A stretch of DNA of 64,000 nucleotides, taken from positions 199,457,325 through 199,521,324 of the forward strand of contig NC_133536.1 of NCBI RefSeq assembly GCF_048544455.1, given 5' to 3'. This document shows positions 47,655 to 60,345 of the stretch, piece after piece. This DNA is from Silene latifolia. Taxonomy: Eukaryota; Streptophyta; Magnoliopsida; Caryophyllales; Caryophyllaceae. A program made the position numbers and the translations under genes. The number at the start of each line of letters is the position of its first letter. Position 1 is the stretch's first letter. The notes below the pieces were generated by a model. It was not told the DNA's origin and ran no database searches. It saw only the letters and a list, made by a program, of their open reading frames with translations.

Positions 47655-48411
47655 ACATAGAAGTCACCAGAATCAGAGTAAGCGCGACCTAAGGACTATT
47701 AGGTTAGAGCTAGTAACACCATGATCGGCTTTGTTATGAAACCGTGCAAACCTTTGGCTCCGTCCTTCTTTTTCTTTTAGTTTGATGTTGTGTTTTTAAG
47801 TTAAGCATGAGCTAAGTAATAAGTGTTACTTGTTGACAATCAATTAATTCCATAATAAAACCTTGTTTTCGACTTTAATGTTAATGTACGATCTCTTATC
47901 ATGTGTTCTTTTACATTATATGTTGTTGACAAGTGATTTTGTTGCATACGTATATGAAAGTTGAAAAGAGGTTACGAGGACGTAACCATGTTTTTAGTTG
48001 GGTAGGATTGTAAAATCTTAATGTTATGTTGCACTTGTTTATAGATTGTGGTTTGATTAAGTTGATGTTTCGTTGTGTGGTACCCATGCAAATGAGTTCT
48101 CTATGTTGTGTTCTTACTTCTGTTAGTTGGTTGATGTGTAAGAGAAGCGTGTAGTTAAACTACTGGTATGGTGCTCTAATAGGTTGAGGTGAACAACGGT
48201 AGTAGGATGATGGAATGATTCGTGGTGATATGGTTGCATGAAGTAAGTTCCGGGACGTAACTTTCTTTTTAGGAGGGTAGAATGTAACATTTTGTTTTAA
48301 CATTTTGTTTTATGGACCTAAGTTCATGAGTTCTTATCTTTTGGGAATCTGTTTTGGTATCCACGGTGATGTTGGAGGTGTGATAGATGAGCGAACTTCG
48401 GGACGAAGTTC

Positions 48412-48429
48412 ATTTTAAGGGGGGAAGAC
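48412..48429 (+). other. Polypurine tract
   Basis: TTTTAAGGGGGGAAGAC immediately before the 3' LTR, preceded by a GGGACGAAGTTC block shared with the Tekay-like element. Confidence 0.9.
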
Positions 48430-50361
48430 TGTAATACTCTGTATTTTATATTACTATTTAAGTCGAGTAATTGTTTAGTCGATAATTACGTTAAGTTATT
48501 TTACTTGACTCGCGTTGTATTGTAAGATCGAGTTGTTTCGTAAGTTAATTGAGACGGGTTTACATGGAATTCGAGATGTGAGCTAACCCATTTACCCTCG
48601 ACCCATTGTAGTTTACCCAATAACATGTTTAACCCAACACCCAACATCATGTTTTAACCTAATTCTTAACCTAATTTTTACCCTAACACTACACAACCCT
48701 CATCTCACCCGCCTCCCTCTTTTCGACGCACACCAACACACACACACACGATCCTTTCATTTGATTGAAGATTGCTCATCGATTCCAACCTAATTCGATT
48801 CCCTGTTTGTAAGTCGATTTCATTCCATTGTTTATACTGTTTTAAAGTCGTCGTTTTCGAAAAGTTTGAAAATAGAGTCCTGTTTATTTGATGTCTAGTT
48901 TATGCATATAAAATCTCATAGTCAAATTCTTTGTGGTTTGTCCTAGGTGATTTATTTATGAACATGTCGCTGAAAAGTCCGCGAATCTGATTTGGTTGTG
49001 GAAAATGATTTGAAACCTTAATTTTTATGTCGATTCAGTTATGAGTCTTCTTCATACATAATATTTGTATAGTCTAGATGATAATAGGATTTAGAATTTC
49101 TGAAAAATAATGTTTTAAACTCGTTTTATGAATCAATACTTTTTATGCGACGGTTTCTGTCAGTTTTTGGAAATCAGTCTGGAAACCCTTGATAAGTATG
49201 GAATTTGGGAACAACACGTTAGATATAAATTGTAGCTAAGACTCATGGGGTTCCAATTCAATTGGCCTTGTATCAATTTGATTTTTCTGGAATTAGTTAT
49301 GTATTTTATTCCGAGTCTGTCATGTGCTAGAAAATCAGGAAAAATCGTGTTTGTTCTTTAAGTTGATATTCCTATTAAGTTATGATGAGTCTAGGTTATG
49401 TGCATGATTATTTGATTGAGTAGGTGGTAATTATATATAATTATGTTATGTAGGTGATGGATATGTGAAGGTTCATAATTGATTGCTTGTGTGAGCTTGG
49501 ATTGCGAAAAGGTAGGGAAATACACTTGACTTCTTATCGTGTTGTTGAATTGTGTTGACTTGTTTGTGTTTCATATGACCAAATTGTGAACGTAACTTGA
49601 TTCGTGGTTGTGGATTACGCTATGATATGGTTGACTGAACTGTTCGTGTTGAGTGTGTTATCACAACATTTGGTAGTCGCATGATTTCATTCATTGATAT
49701 ACATATTGTATTGCATTGTTTACTGTTGGGCATTCATATGCATTGGAGATGGAGGATGTTGAGGTGATGTGGTGTGGTGATGATGATGTTGTGATAAGGC
49801 CCAGGCGGGTTCTGCAGGACTTGCCCTGGTGTCCTCAACAAGCGAGTGGCGGATCGGCTACGGTCGATATATATAGTCTACCGGGGATCGGTATGGCTGG
49901 GTTGTCCGGGTTATGAGTTGTGAGATATGAGTTATGAAATATGAGTTGAGATGGAGATGAAGGTGACGGAGGAGCATGCATATCATATTTTTGTTGTTTC
50001 ATTGTTTTCCCTACTCAACCTCGTGGTTGACCCTGTGTATTCGTGAACACCTGTGATGAACCTTTTAATGGGGAGCAGACTTGACAGGTTTAAGAGATAG
50101 AACGGGAGCTTGATGGGCGTGAGGCACTGGATCGGAAGACTTAGTAGCTAGATCATCATTTAGAAGACTTTCACTTTTATTTATGTTAGTTCTTTGTATT
50201 TTGACGTTAAAGAGGTTTTGTAATAATTAAGTTAAAAATAATTATATAAATTGCCTTGGAGTTTAATTTGTTATTCACTACCTCGGGAAACCGAGATGGT
50301 AACAGTCCGGTTTATTAGGGAATGTCTTGCTAAAGGCTCCTTCATAAACCGGGGTGTTACA
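48430..50361 (+). repeat. 3' LTR of the non-autonomous element
   Basis: 1932 bp, TGTAATACTCTG..GGTGTTACA. A 66-codon frame in it (49716-49916) is part of the LTR and is also represented in the 5' LTR, where it is less open, so I do not regard it as a gene. Confidence 0.93.
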
Positions 50362-50366
50362 ATTAA

Positions 50367-52796
50367 GAGCTCTAAGGCTCAACCTCTCAACATAGCGGTG
50401 AATCCATCAAGTCCTTCTCAATAGGACCACCCAAATAAAGGGATATAGATTCATTAAGAGAAATATCTCAACCTCCATCATTACAGTGATCTCATCAAGT
50501 CCGTCTCACAAGGACCACCCAATTTTGGGCTATATGCTCAACCTTCCAAAATAGTGTACATGTCATAGGAATGAGATGTGTACACAAGTATGAGTTATCT
50601 ATGGCTTTGTTAGACCACCCTTGCATAGCAAGTTCCGGTATCCACCACAAATTCCTCAACTAATAGGCTTTTGCCCCATTCCCCTTGACAATTCTAGGAC
50701 TTCTTTCTTTCTTAATCCATTAGCTTAAATATGCTTCACTCAAATTTCACAAAGATAATAATTTGTGAGCATATTATTCTCAATCAACTTTCTCAAATAA
50801 AATTTGCATAAAATGTGTAAATCTTCAAGTCATTATTATACACATTATTTTAGCATTATTAAGTTGATATTAGAATTATGCTAAAGATAAACATTAGGCA
50901 AAACTACATGTCCCCACAATTAAGTAGTAGCTAATAATAGCTTCACAATCACCTTGCATCTTATCCTGCAAGATTAAGAGCAATATAATATGCTTACACA
51001 ATAGGCAAGGTTATAATAGTCTTCTCAATAGACTTAAAATAAGATCACCATTAACGGTGAAAATGTATAATACTCACCATAGATCTCACCTTGTCGATCG
51101 TCATTACCTTTTGGTCGATCCAATATCTTTCTAGATATCCAACATAGTACAATTCTTAATATTGCACCTTAGGCACTTCACCAAATGTGAATGATAACTT
51201 TGGTAATGAATACTCAAACAAAATGTACTTAGCTACATAAGCTACATTGAAGCAACTGTAATTATACATATTAGACTTCTCACAATAGTCAAAACATGTT
51301 CTCTTATAAGTCATTAGCATCAAAGTTCTAATTAAATATAGAGCTCCACTCTCATGTCGTTTAAAAGAACAAATAATCTTCTTTATTATTTTCTCCTTCT
51401 AATAAATTGACATAGAATAAAGCATACACGTAGTATTTGTGATTTTGCACCCAAAATCATATTATTTACTAAAAGCTCTATATACATCATCGTTCTTATA
51501 TTAGAAAACAACGAATCTCGATGATTGTTTCACTTTATATTTACTCTTTGCAAATCCACAATATTTTACAAAAAGAATTTGACTTCTTACAAACAGAAAA
51601 TCAATCATCATAATCTCATATAGTGTGGTGTAAGCAAAATGTAACATAAATAATTGAACCTTACGCAACCATTATTTATTAACATAGCTATTAGCCAACA
51701 AATTAATACTTCTAATTTTTGTTCCATTAGTCACATATAAAACATGCGATTATCATTTTCTCTACACTCTCACAGTCAAATATATACACAATCTTCACAA
51801 ATTATAAGATATTAACTCTAAACTTGATGAATAAATTTATCAAATAAGTTGAACGTCTTCCCCCACATATTGTCACGTTACAAATTAGTGAAAAACATAG
51901 TTGTTCAAACAAAATATACACATTATTCATTCATTCATCATCTCAACTTTTAGATATCATATAATCATTGACAAATTATGTTCTCCATAATCTACTTTTA
52001 TGAAGCTTTGACAAATAATCATTTCTAATTTTTGTCACACATATCTAAGATACTATATCAATTTAAAACAAAATATTTAATCCCCACATTTGGTTCATAA
52101 CTCAAATATCAATTTTAGTTTGTATCTCATAATCAAAACTAAATAACCAATCCAAATGTTTGAAATATTTTGCTTGATAAACATATTGTACACATAACAA
52201 TATCTTGGACACTTAATCATTCTAGCTACTTGTCAATCAAAAATCTTGGAACAATTTCATTCACATATTCTTAAAATAAATTATCAAAGAGTAATTTTGT
52301 CAAGATTATAGACATATCATATCAAATAAAGTAGTAGCTTAAACATACGAACGATTAAGGCATATATAACTTGACCAAACCTTCATATTTATCATCATAA
52401 ATATTTTAAAGGAAAGTCTCGAGAATATACCTTAACCACAAGAATGGAATTGAGCAATAAAATTATAGATAATACCATTCTTTTACAAGTCTTCATAAAA
52501 ACTTTCAGCATACTACTGTGACATTGTTGTCCATTTTAAGGATGGTAGATGACTGAATATGCTCACGTCTTCAACTACAAAGTTGTAGCCCTTCTTCTTA
52601 GCTTCCCAACGCCATCTTACACGCCTCAAGCATAGCTCTAGAGACCGAGTTATGGCCAAAATACCAAACTGTTGTCTCAATCTCCGCGGCCTGATTCTTA
52701 TACCCGAAGAACAATATTTTTGGCCAATAGAAATAATTCCAATGACAAAAATAATGAATACAACAATAATAACAACGAAAAATTTCATTTTTCAAT
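50367..52796 (-). mobile_element. AT-rich, non-coding; probable right part of the copia-like element
   Basis: Continues the sequence interrupted at 42488. It is over 70% AT by appearance, with no gag or pol motif on either strand. Repeated short words (AAGTCC(T/G)TCTCA..AGGACCACCCAA at 50408 and 50500) show internal duplication. Whether this is the body of a non-autonomous copia element or unrelated host sequence is unclear. Confidence 0.35.
52513..52788 (-). CDS. Unrecognised 91-codon ORF
   Basis: The frame starts MKFFVVIIVVFIIFVIGIISIG, a hydrophobic stretch that could be a membrane anchor or signal peptide. A basic part (RIRPRRLRQQF, RRVRWRWEAKKKGY) follows. No family is recognised. Its 5' side lies against TGTTGGAAATATAG, which looks like an LTR border, so it may be a chance frame in a transposon. 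Confidence 0.15.
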   Translation of the reverse strand: MKFFVVIIVVFIIFVIGIISIGQKYCSSGIRIRPRRLRQQFGILAITRSLELCLRRVRWRWEAKKKGYNFVVEDVSIFSHLPSLKWTTMSQ

Positions 52797-54600
52797 TGTT
52801 GGAAATATAGTATCACTATAGGGGCGAAGATATAATTAGAGAATATTTGTTGTGTCGTGGTATGGAGGCCATTGAATGAGAAACGAAATCGCTCCGACTA
52901 CGGTACAAATCGATATAGGCGTCGCCCCCCAATGTCCCACAACACTCCTAAAACACATTTATATTCTCAATAAACAACTAGTTAGTGGTTAAGTCGAGGT
53001 CGATCCATGGAACGGTGTGCTTTGGGTTCTAAGTCTATCTATCTCAATTTATGCTAGTGTCACGATTGATTTGGGTTTGTAGTTGTGTTCTAAACTAATG
53101 CAAGCAACAAAGTAAAACAAACAAGTAAAGGTGTAGATAAATAATAAAAGGGTACTAGGATGTCATGGGTTCATAGGGGATTCATGGTGTTGATTATACA
53201 AACATGTTTAAAAAGTTGCAAACAATTAATGTTGTTGATGAACCAAGTTGGTTTATGTCTTACGCTTCATAGGAAGAGTTGGGTCCTGGAGCCGAATCGA
53301 TTAGATTGTACAACACCTACAAGTCGACTTACTTTCCTTCTATTCAACTTCTATGCATGGTCTAACAAGACTAGAGTTGGTTTATGTCTTACAAGTCTTG
53401 TTGAAAAGGTAAGAGATGGGTAAAATGTAAGGATTCATAGGCTTAACATTTCATCAAACATAACATGTGCATAGGTTGGCATCACAACAAGCAAGCAAAT
53501 AAATTATGTGAACATATTAGATTAAGCATGAATCATTCCCCATGTGGGCTTCCCCTAATTACCCATTAATCTTAGCTAAGGAAACTACTCACTCATTATC
53601 AAGTTCAACATGCTAATAAGGTTGTAAATCATATTAACAAAGAAAAACATGATGAATAAATGAAAGTGATTAACAATAATTAAACAACGGTAAAGAGAAT
53701 AATACCTATGAAGATTCCAAAATAATAATGCAAAGAATAAAACAAGAGAATTTGATTGATTGATGAAGAGCTGTCAATTCTCCAATAATAACCCAATAAT
53801 CTTCAATTACCCAATAATAAACTTGAATTACCCAATAATAAACTTGAACAATAATTAAGGAAAGATTAATGTGTGATTTGTGGAAAGATTAAAGAATCTA
53901 TTCTAATCTACTCCTAATGAAGGCTTAATCTACTCTAATATGACTTAATCTAATCTAAGGAAACTTTTCTACTAAGAAGGCTCTTTAATCTAAGTAGTAC
54001 AATGGATTATTTATACTAAAGATTAGGTACAAGAATTAGGGTTACTTAGGGCTTAAATGACTATTAAGACCCTTAAGAAAAGTTGAGGAAGTGCTCCTCT
54101 CCAAGGAGATGAGCATCTCCGTTTTAGTAGTCTTCAAGGAATACGCTCGTCCCGAGCGTCTAGGAAGATGGCATAGTGGTCCTGTCTCATGATCCGAGTG
54201 GATCGTGGAGGAGACGCTCGGATTGTGTTGTTGCAAGACGGGCATCTTCTGCTTGGGACGTTCGGATCACAAGAGGGGGAGACGAGCGTCTTCTGTTTAA
54301 GCCGCTCGGATTGTTCCTCAGAGTGGTCCTTGCTTTTCCTTTTGTTGCATACTCCTTATTTTTGTGTTGTTGGTTTTCGTTCTTGCCTCCTCTTCATACT
54401 AGTCCATCTAATATCGTCAAAAAATTTCCAAATATGCACGGGAGAGGGGAAATTCCGCCTCATTTATCTCCTTTTCTGCAAAACATATGAAATGCACTAG
54501 AAAAGCAAAATAGGAAGAAATTGACGGATAAAATGGCTATGAAATGTTATAATAGTATGCAAAATAGGTTCAATTAGGGGACTAAATGTGCGCTATTATG
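52797..54600. repeat. Unclassified repetitive DNA
   Basis: Starts with TGTTGGAAATATAG, a possible LTR border. It contains GGTCGATCCATGG (near 52999), tandem copies of AATTACCCAATAATAA.CTTGAA (about 53805-53850) and a GCTCGG/CGAGCG-rich block (54143-54320). No gene supported. Confidence 0.4.
54143..54320. repeat. CGAGCGT/ACGCTCG inverted repeat cluster
   Basis: A perfect stem ACGCTCG-TCC-CGAGCGT (54143-54159) is followed by GACGCTCGGATTG (about 54212), GACGAGCGTC (about 54282) and GCCGCTCGGATTG (about 54301). The cluster recalls the palindromic array in the Tekay-like element but uses a different word. Confidence 0.6.
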
Positions 54601-56700
54601 AGTCACATCAGTTATGAAGTTTAAATGATTTGGTAGGATCTTGCCTGATCTATCACTTTTGTTCTTTGATGCTGCAGTGCAATCATAATCCTTTTATTTG
54701 GCTTTTGGTTGTGCGATGTTCGTGCTGCTTGCTCTGCTCTTGTGAACGATATAGTACTGAGAATGATGCGCCCTTTTCACTGACAATATCATACCATAGA
54801 AGTTTAAAATGAGTGTTATTTTAGTTGTTGTGTTTATCCTATGGTTACAATTTACTTCCAAAACAATTTTAGTTTCAGCGGAGCCTGTACTTTTCAATCC
54901 TATAACGTATGTTGCGATTGGTTTTGTTTTTGTTAGTGTGTATGTCTCAATTTTTTCTTTTACTTTTGTTGAAGTTGGCACAACACATCTATAGGCTGAC
55001 GGGGGTGGAAATGAAATTGGTGAATGCCTGGGTTCATTCTTTCAAAAATAGTTCACAGGCAGTCATACCTAATTTTGATAGCTAGCATCTTGTGGGGTTG
55101 ATAGACGAGTCTTGGTTGGATGAGGAAAATATTGGTGATAGAAGCGACTAAAGCCATTTGCCTGCTGATTGCGGCATCATCGATTTCAGAATAGTCGGTC
55201 AAAGGTGATTGGACGATATGTCGATATGCTCGTCGTTCCATAATTGAGATACTAGCAAATCTGCAAATTATTTTAGGATTAAGGCTCTCATGTTTATGAT
55301 GTAAATATTGTTTCTTACCATTGTGTAGTTGGGACGACAATAAAAATTATTAACAAAAGTAGAATAAAACAGGTGACATAATTTTTCGTTTTGCAAATGG
55401 AAAACTCATTGAGGGAAAACTAGGTAATATCCCGCGCTTCGTGCAAGATGTTTAAATATTTTATTATTATAATTTGTAGAAAAATAATATAATTGATTCA
55501 TACTGGGTATATAATATTTAATATTATTTGTTATAAATATAAATAAATTAATCTCTCAAATCTTATTTTTTAATGTTTAATTTCAATATTTTCAAATAAA
55601 ATACATACAATTTTAATTATAAGCAATAGGTCATAGTTAATTACGCATAATCAATGTTTTATAAAGTATTTAATAATTATTTGAGGATAATAATTTAAAA
55701 AGAAGTATCTTTTTTTTCCTCATGTTTTTATTACGCGCGCAAATGTCTAATATCATTATTTTTGTAGTGAATATTCGTACGGATGTCATGTCACATGACA
55801 CAAACATTTTCGTTACTATATCGTCTATACCTACTCAAATTCATGATATGTACTTTGATTTAGTGTGTTTGGCCATATTTTTAAAAGTATTTTTGGACTT
55901 AAAAAACATTTTTTGGCCAAACACATTATTATTTAAAAGCTAAAACAAAATTTCACAAAAGCCAAAAAACCATCTTTTTGCCCATAAAAATAGAAGCAGT
56001 AATTTGGTGCTTTTGCTTTTGAAAAACACTTTAGAAAAGTAAGCTTGAAAAACAAAAACTCATTTTCAACAAGTTATGCCAAACATAATATGTACATAAA
56101 CTTTTGCGATATAATTTGTTATTGTTAATAGCATACATGTCATAGAAAGTTTTTTTTAATGTTTTTCATTAAATTGATTTTCTTCTAGATTTTAATAAAA
56201 TTTTTGTGACTAATCAAATATTATACAGAGTATTACTTCAAATAAATGTATATTGCATTAATTCAACAATCAATAGTAATTACTTAAATTAGATCATTTT
56301 GCAATACGTTAATTTTCAAATCAATTGATATTTGTTCAAAAGGATGTGAATATAATTTTATGCATTTTTTTTCAATTTCTTTATCTATATATGACTACAA
56401 ATACAAAATCTTTACAAAGAGCTCATATTACTATTACAAGTATTTCTTAAATTGAATTGGCACCAATGTCTCTCGTAATAATGTGTAAAGCTAGACCAAT
56501 CGAGGTGCACATTTATTGTTACAAGGTCTTGTATGTGTGTTAGTGGAATACTTTGCTTAGTTTCAAATTTATTTTCATAAAAATCTTGCAAAAAAAAATT
56601 AGTTGGTAGCTAAATGCAAGGAAATTTGTGAGGAAAGTTTTTGAATTGAAGTAACATGATTAAATGGTAATATACACTACTAATTACAAATTAAATTGAA
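54601..56700. other. Intergenic with one possible gene fragment
   Basis: Mostly AT-rich. A minus-strand frame (55053-55340) contains MERRAYRHIVQSPLTDYSEIDD, preceded on the minus strand by a splice-acceptor-like TAATTTGCAG. It resembles an exon, but I do not recognise a family. GGTAATATCCCGCGCTTCGTGC near 55419 looks like a transposon end. Confidence 0.25.
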
Positions 56701-56880
56701 AAGGTCTTAGCCTGTGGTTAAGAATGACAATAACTCACGAGTTCGAATCCCCTGCTTACAATTTGAGAAGATGCAAGCTAACTTAGCTCATAGAGTTATG
56801 AGCGATTATACTCATTTAAGTTCGAATTCCGTTAGCAATATATTTGCTTTGTGCCTCTATTTAGACATAAAATCAATTAC
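56701..56880 (+). mobile_element. tRNA-derived SINE relic
   Basis: A box-A-like TTAGCCTGTGGTTAAG (56707-56722) and a good box B, GAGTTCGAATCC (56739-56750), lie at the internal RNA polymerase III promoter spacing. A second TTCGAATTCCG follows at about 56821. Boundaries are approximate. Confidence 0.5.
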
Positions 56881-57672
56881 AACTTAACACACGGTGTTCC
56901 AACAGAAGGTTTATATTATGATAGTTTTGAATGCAATATTTTTAAACAAAATACTGTATTTAATTTTCCAAATTAAATTATTCATTCATTTTTTTTTTTT
57001 AAAATTATCGTATTCGGACATCCAAATTTCTTTATGTCATTTTTTCCCCGCTCTTACTTTGTTTGACTGGTCATTTTTTATGTTTCTTAGTTTTGGAGAG
57101 GTATTTTATACAAGCATATTATAGTAACTTATCTCATTGGTTTCCTGATAATTGTTTTTTTTAAGAAATCTTGTATATGTTTCCGTTTTCCTTTCTTATG
57201 GGAAATTATTTTAAAAGGGAATAGTTTTATTATCTCATAAAATATTTTTCATTTTCGTGCATATGATTAAAAGAATATATTGAAAAATAAAATACAAACA
57301 TATTCTATAAAGATTTTTACCCTAAATAATTTCGTAAATATCACATAAGATATCAAAATAATTTTCTTCTAAAACCATTTCCCATAATCAACGGTTACAA
57401 ATGTTTCTTTAAAAAAAAATTGCAAGCGATTGTCTATTAATTTTTGGTAAACATTGACACGTGTCAAGGTGTAATTAGTAATGTATGAAATTTTTATACG
57501 CATAATGTAAACGTAGGCTTTTGGTTAAGTTTGTGAACGTAATTATCATACGAAGTATCTGGTTAATTGAAATATTCTTTTTTTGGCATGTTATTATGAA
57601 CTGTAGTAGACTATGTACAAAAAAAAAAAATGTTGTAGACTAATTACATACTCTAATTAGCCTAATGAACAT
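56881..57672. other. 5' flank of the polygalacturonase gene
   Basis: AT-rich with several poly-T and poly-A runs. No gene is seen. The part close to 57673 should contain the regulatory elements of the polygalacturonase promoter. Confidence 0.5.
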
Positions 57673-57680
57673 TATATAAG
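57673..57680 (+). promoter_or_regulatory. TATA box of the polygalacturonase gene
   Basis: TATATAAG, 53 bp before the ATG at 57734. The spacing predicts a transcription start at about 57705-57712 and a 5' leader of about 25 nt. Confidence 0.7.
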
Positions 57681-57733
57681 GATGTTGAAACAACAACATA
57701 TTTCATATTGACAACATAATATATCTTAATAAG

Positions 57734-60309
57734 ATGGTGAGTTGTGCTCCTTATTCCTTAAGTTTCTAAACATATATAATCATATTTTGTAGAAATGTAG
57801 GCATCTACCATGCAGACACTACATACAAATCTCTCGTGCATCTTTTAGGATGTATGGAGAAAAAACGATCATTTTATAAGTTGTAAAATGGTCTTATTTC
57901 GAATAGAAGTGGTCATTGCATGGTTGCTCATGTATGGATGTTCTAACTTACGATTACAAATCTTAAGTTTGAGTACATAATCCAAAATGGCCTTAAATTT
58001 CGAATTGAATTAGTTTAATTTGTATCAATGACAATATAGAACAAGTTATGTAAATAATTATGATCTTATGTAAATTTGCAGGGAGTTTCAATCATATTTG
58101 TAGGCAATTTGTTAGTCCTACTGAGCTTCTATAATCACAATGTTATAGCCACACATATTAAGTCTCATGCACATCCGGCCTTAGACGTAGGAAATACTTT
58201 TAATGTGATCAGTTTTGGTGCCATGGGTGATGGCAATACTGATGACTCTAAGGTAATTTGTTTTCTTCCCGTTCATTTATTTACCTTTTTATTTTTATTT
58301 TTTATGAGAAGTATTTTAATAAATCAGATATAAATAAATAATTGAAAAAGTAAATTTTTACACAAATAAATGCATAAAATTGACTAACACGATACTTTGT
58401 GTATTTTTTCCTTTTTCTTTGTTATTATACGGTTTTAGGAGCTTTTTCTTCCCTTCTAATTAATATATGAACAAGTCAACAACTCATATTTTTATTAACT
58501 TTTATACAATAACGTGTGCATATTATATTTTGTTCCTCAAGGCATTTCTCGAAACATGGAAAAGTGCATGCCTTTGTGAAGGAACTTCTGTTTTATTGGT
58601 GCCGGCCGGAAAAACATTCTTATTAAAACCAATAACATTTCTAGGTCCATGCAAATCGTCACAGATTCAATTTTCGGTATGTTTATACTAGTTACTCCAT
58701 ATATTTTATGTCGTTTTACATTTTTTGTCCGTTTTATATTATAAGTCGTTTTTAGGAAAAGTTAATATTTTATTTTTATATGTCATTTTACTGGGTATTA
58801 CATGTTATTTTTATTTTCTTAAACAGTAACAATTAGGAAACGAGATAACTAAAGTCATTAAATTGGTGAAAAAATTCTACTCCCTTCGTCCAAGACAATT
58901 GTTATCATTTACTTTTTGAACTATTTATGAAGGAATATAATCTTTAAAATAATTTTGGAATACATAACATAAAAATATAGTCATGTGATATCTTGTTTGA
59001 TTTGTTGTGTACATTAAGAATATCTAAAATTTTTAAATTTTGCACTTATTTAAGTAAAGATATATACGAAATGAATGAAAAGGGCAAACGTGTAAAAGAC
59101 AAATGCAACAATTGATTGAGCAGAGAGAATTTTTACAATAACCTTTAATTTTTACTGACTAGTAATACAATATTTTCAATACTTTTTTAATTCTCGTGAT
59201 ATAATCTAAAACGATTACAAAAAGAAATGTAGGGAGTAGTGTTTACAATACTTAAATAATTTTTTTTGTTTTCAACATACACAGAAGATATAGACACATA
59301 TTTAACATTGTTCCACTTTTATTTATTATTGAAATGAAGTTACAAGGTATAATAGTAGCTCCAAGTAGTTTTGATGGATGGACCAAATGCGAAGACAATT
59401 CGTGGATTTATTTTGGAGATGTACAAGGTCTCCAATTCACGGGTTCAGGCAAAATTGATGGCAGGGGAGCACTTTGGTGGAGAAAACCCGTTCCATCGGT
59501 ATATTTCGACGATTTTAACAAGTTTTGTTCTCCCTTTTTAAATGACTATTGAATTTTTTAAATTCCGTAATATTTCTTGTTTATATTGTAGGGAGTTGGT
59601 TGTGTCAAACGACCCACCGTAAGTCTTTTTTATTTCATTTTAATATTAATTATGTTCATATTATATTGTATCGATAGAAAACTCACTTTTAACTTAGTAA
59701 GTTACACATAAGATTATAAAACAAATCGACAATCACTCATTGCCAAACTAGTAAGTAGTAAATAGTGTTGGCATTTTAATCTACAATGCAAAATTGTATT
59801 TTGGTGTCAATTGCGTTACGATGTAGAGGGAACGAGATTCGAACATGGACCTAATGTGCACAATACATCAACCTTAACTACTAAGCAAAGACATATATAA
59901 TGCAAAATCATAATCAGTCGTTTTGGACATATATGAATGCAATTTTCGGTTCTCTTAGACAATCTCGATGAATTATCAAGCTAATAAATGGTCATATAAT
60001 TTGAATTGTAGGCGTTAAGATTTCATAATTGTAGCGGTCTACAACTTCAAGGCACAACACACGTGGATAGTCCAATGAACCACATTGAAGTAACATCTAG
60101 CCAGAATGTAGAAATGTCCCAACTCAATATCATAGCTCCTTTTGATAGTCCTAACACCGATGGAATTGACATTGCTTCATCCTCTCATATTTATATTCAC
60201 GAAATTTTTATCGGAACAGGTTATTTATTTCTCAAAATTATCTCATACACTTAATATACCAAAAAGTTAATAATATATGTATGCTGACCCGTATGATTTT
60301 TGAAATTGA

Positions 60310-60345
<36 letters not shown>

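Larger units (their letters stand above)
42494..50361 (+). mobile_element. Non-autonomous gypsy-type LTR element (LARD-like)
   Basis: The 7868-bp element is flanked by the target duplication ATTAA (42489-42493 and 50362-50366). It has LTRs of 1930 and 1932 bp, an iMet primer site and a polypurine tract, but no gag, protease, RT or integrase in the 4-kb interior. The primer region (TGGTATCAGAGCGA..CGATCCT), the tract with its upstream words (GGGACGAAGTTC..TTTTAAGG) and the LTR tail (CTCGGG.AACCGAGATGGTAA) match the Tekay-like element at 15346-23630. Trans-mobilisation by that family is the likely explanation. Confidence 0.93.

Noticed and set aside
49716-49916. 66-codon plus-strand frame
   Set aside because: It lies within the 3' LTR of the LARD-like element and is interrupted in the matching part of the 5' LTR.
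54174-54500. Two overlapping plus-strand frames of 103-104 codons
   Set aside because: Both lack recognisable features, overlap in different frames, and begin in the CGAGCG repeat cluster; neither is supported.
56739-56750. Possible tRNA gene
   Set aside because: Box A and box B are present, but the sequence cannot be folded by eye into a full cloverleaf with an acceptor stem; a SINE relic explains it better.
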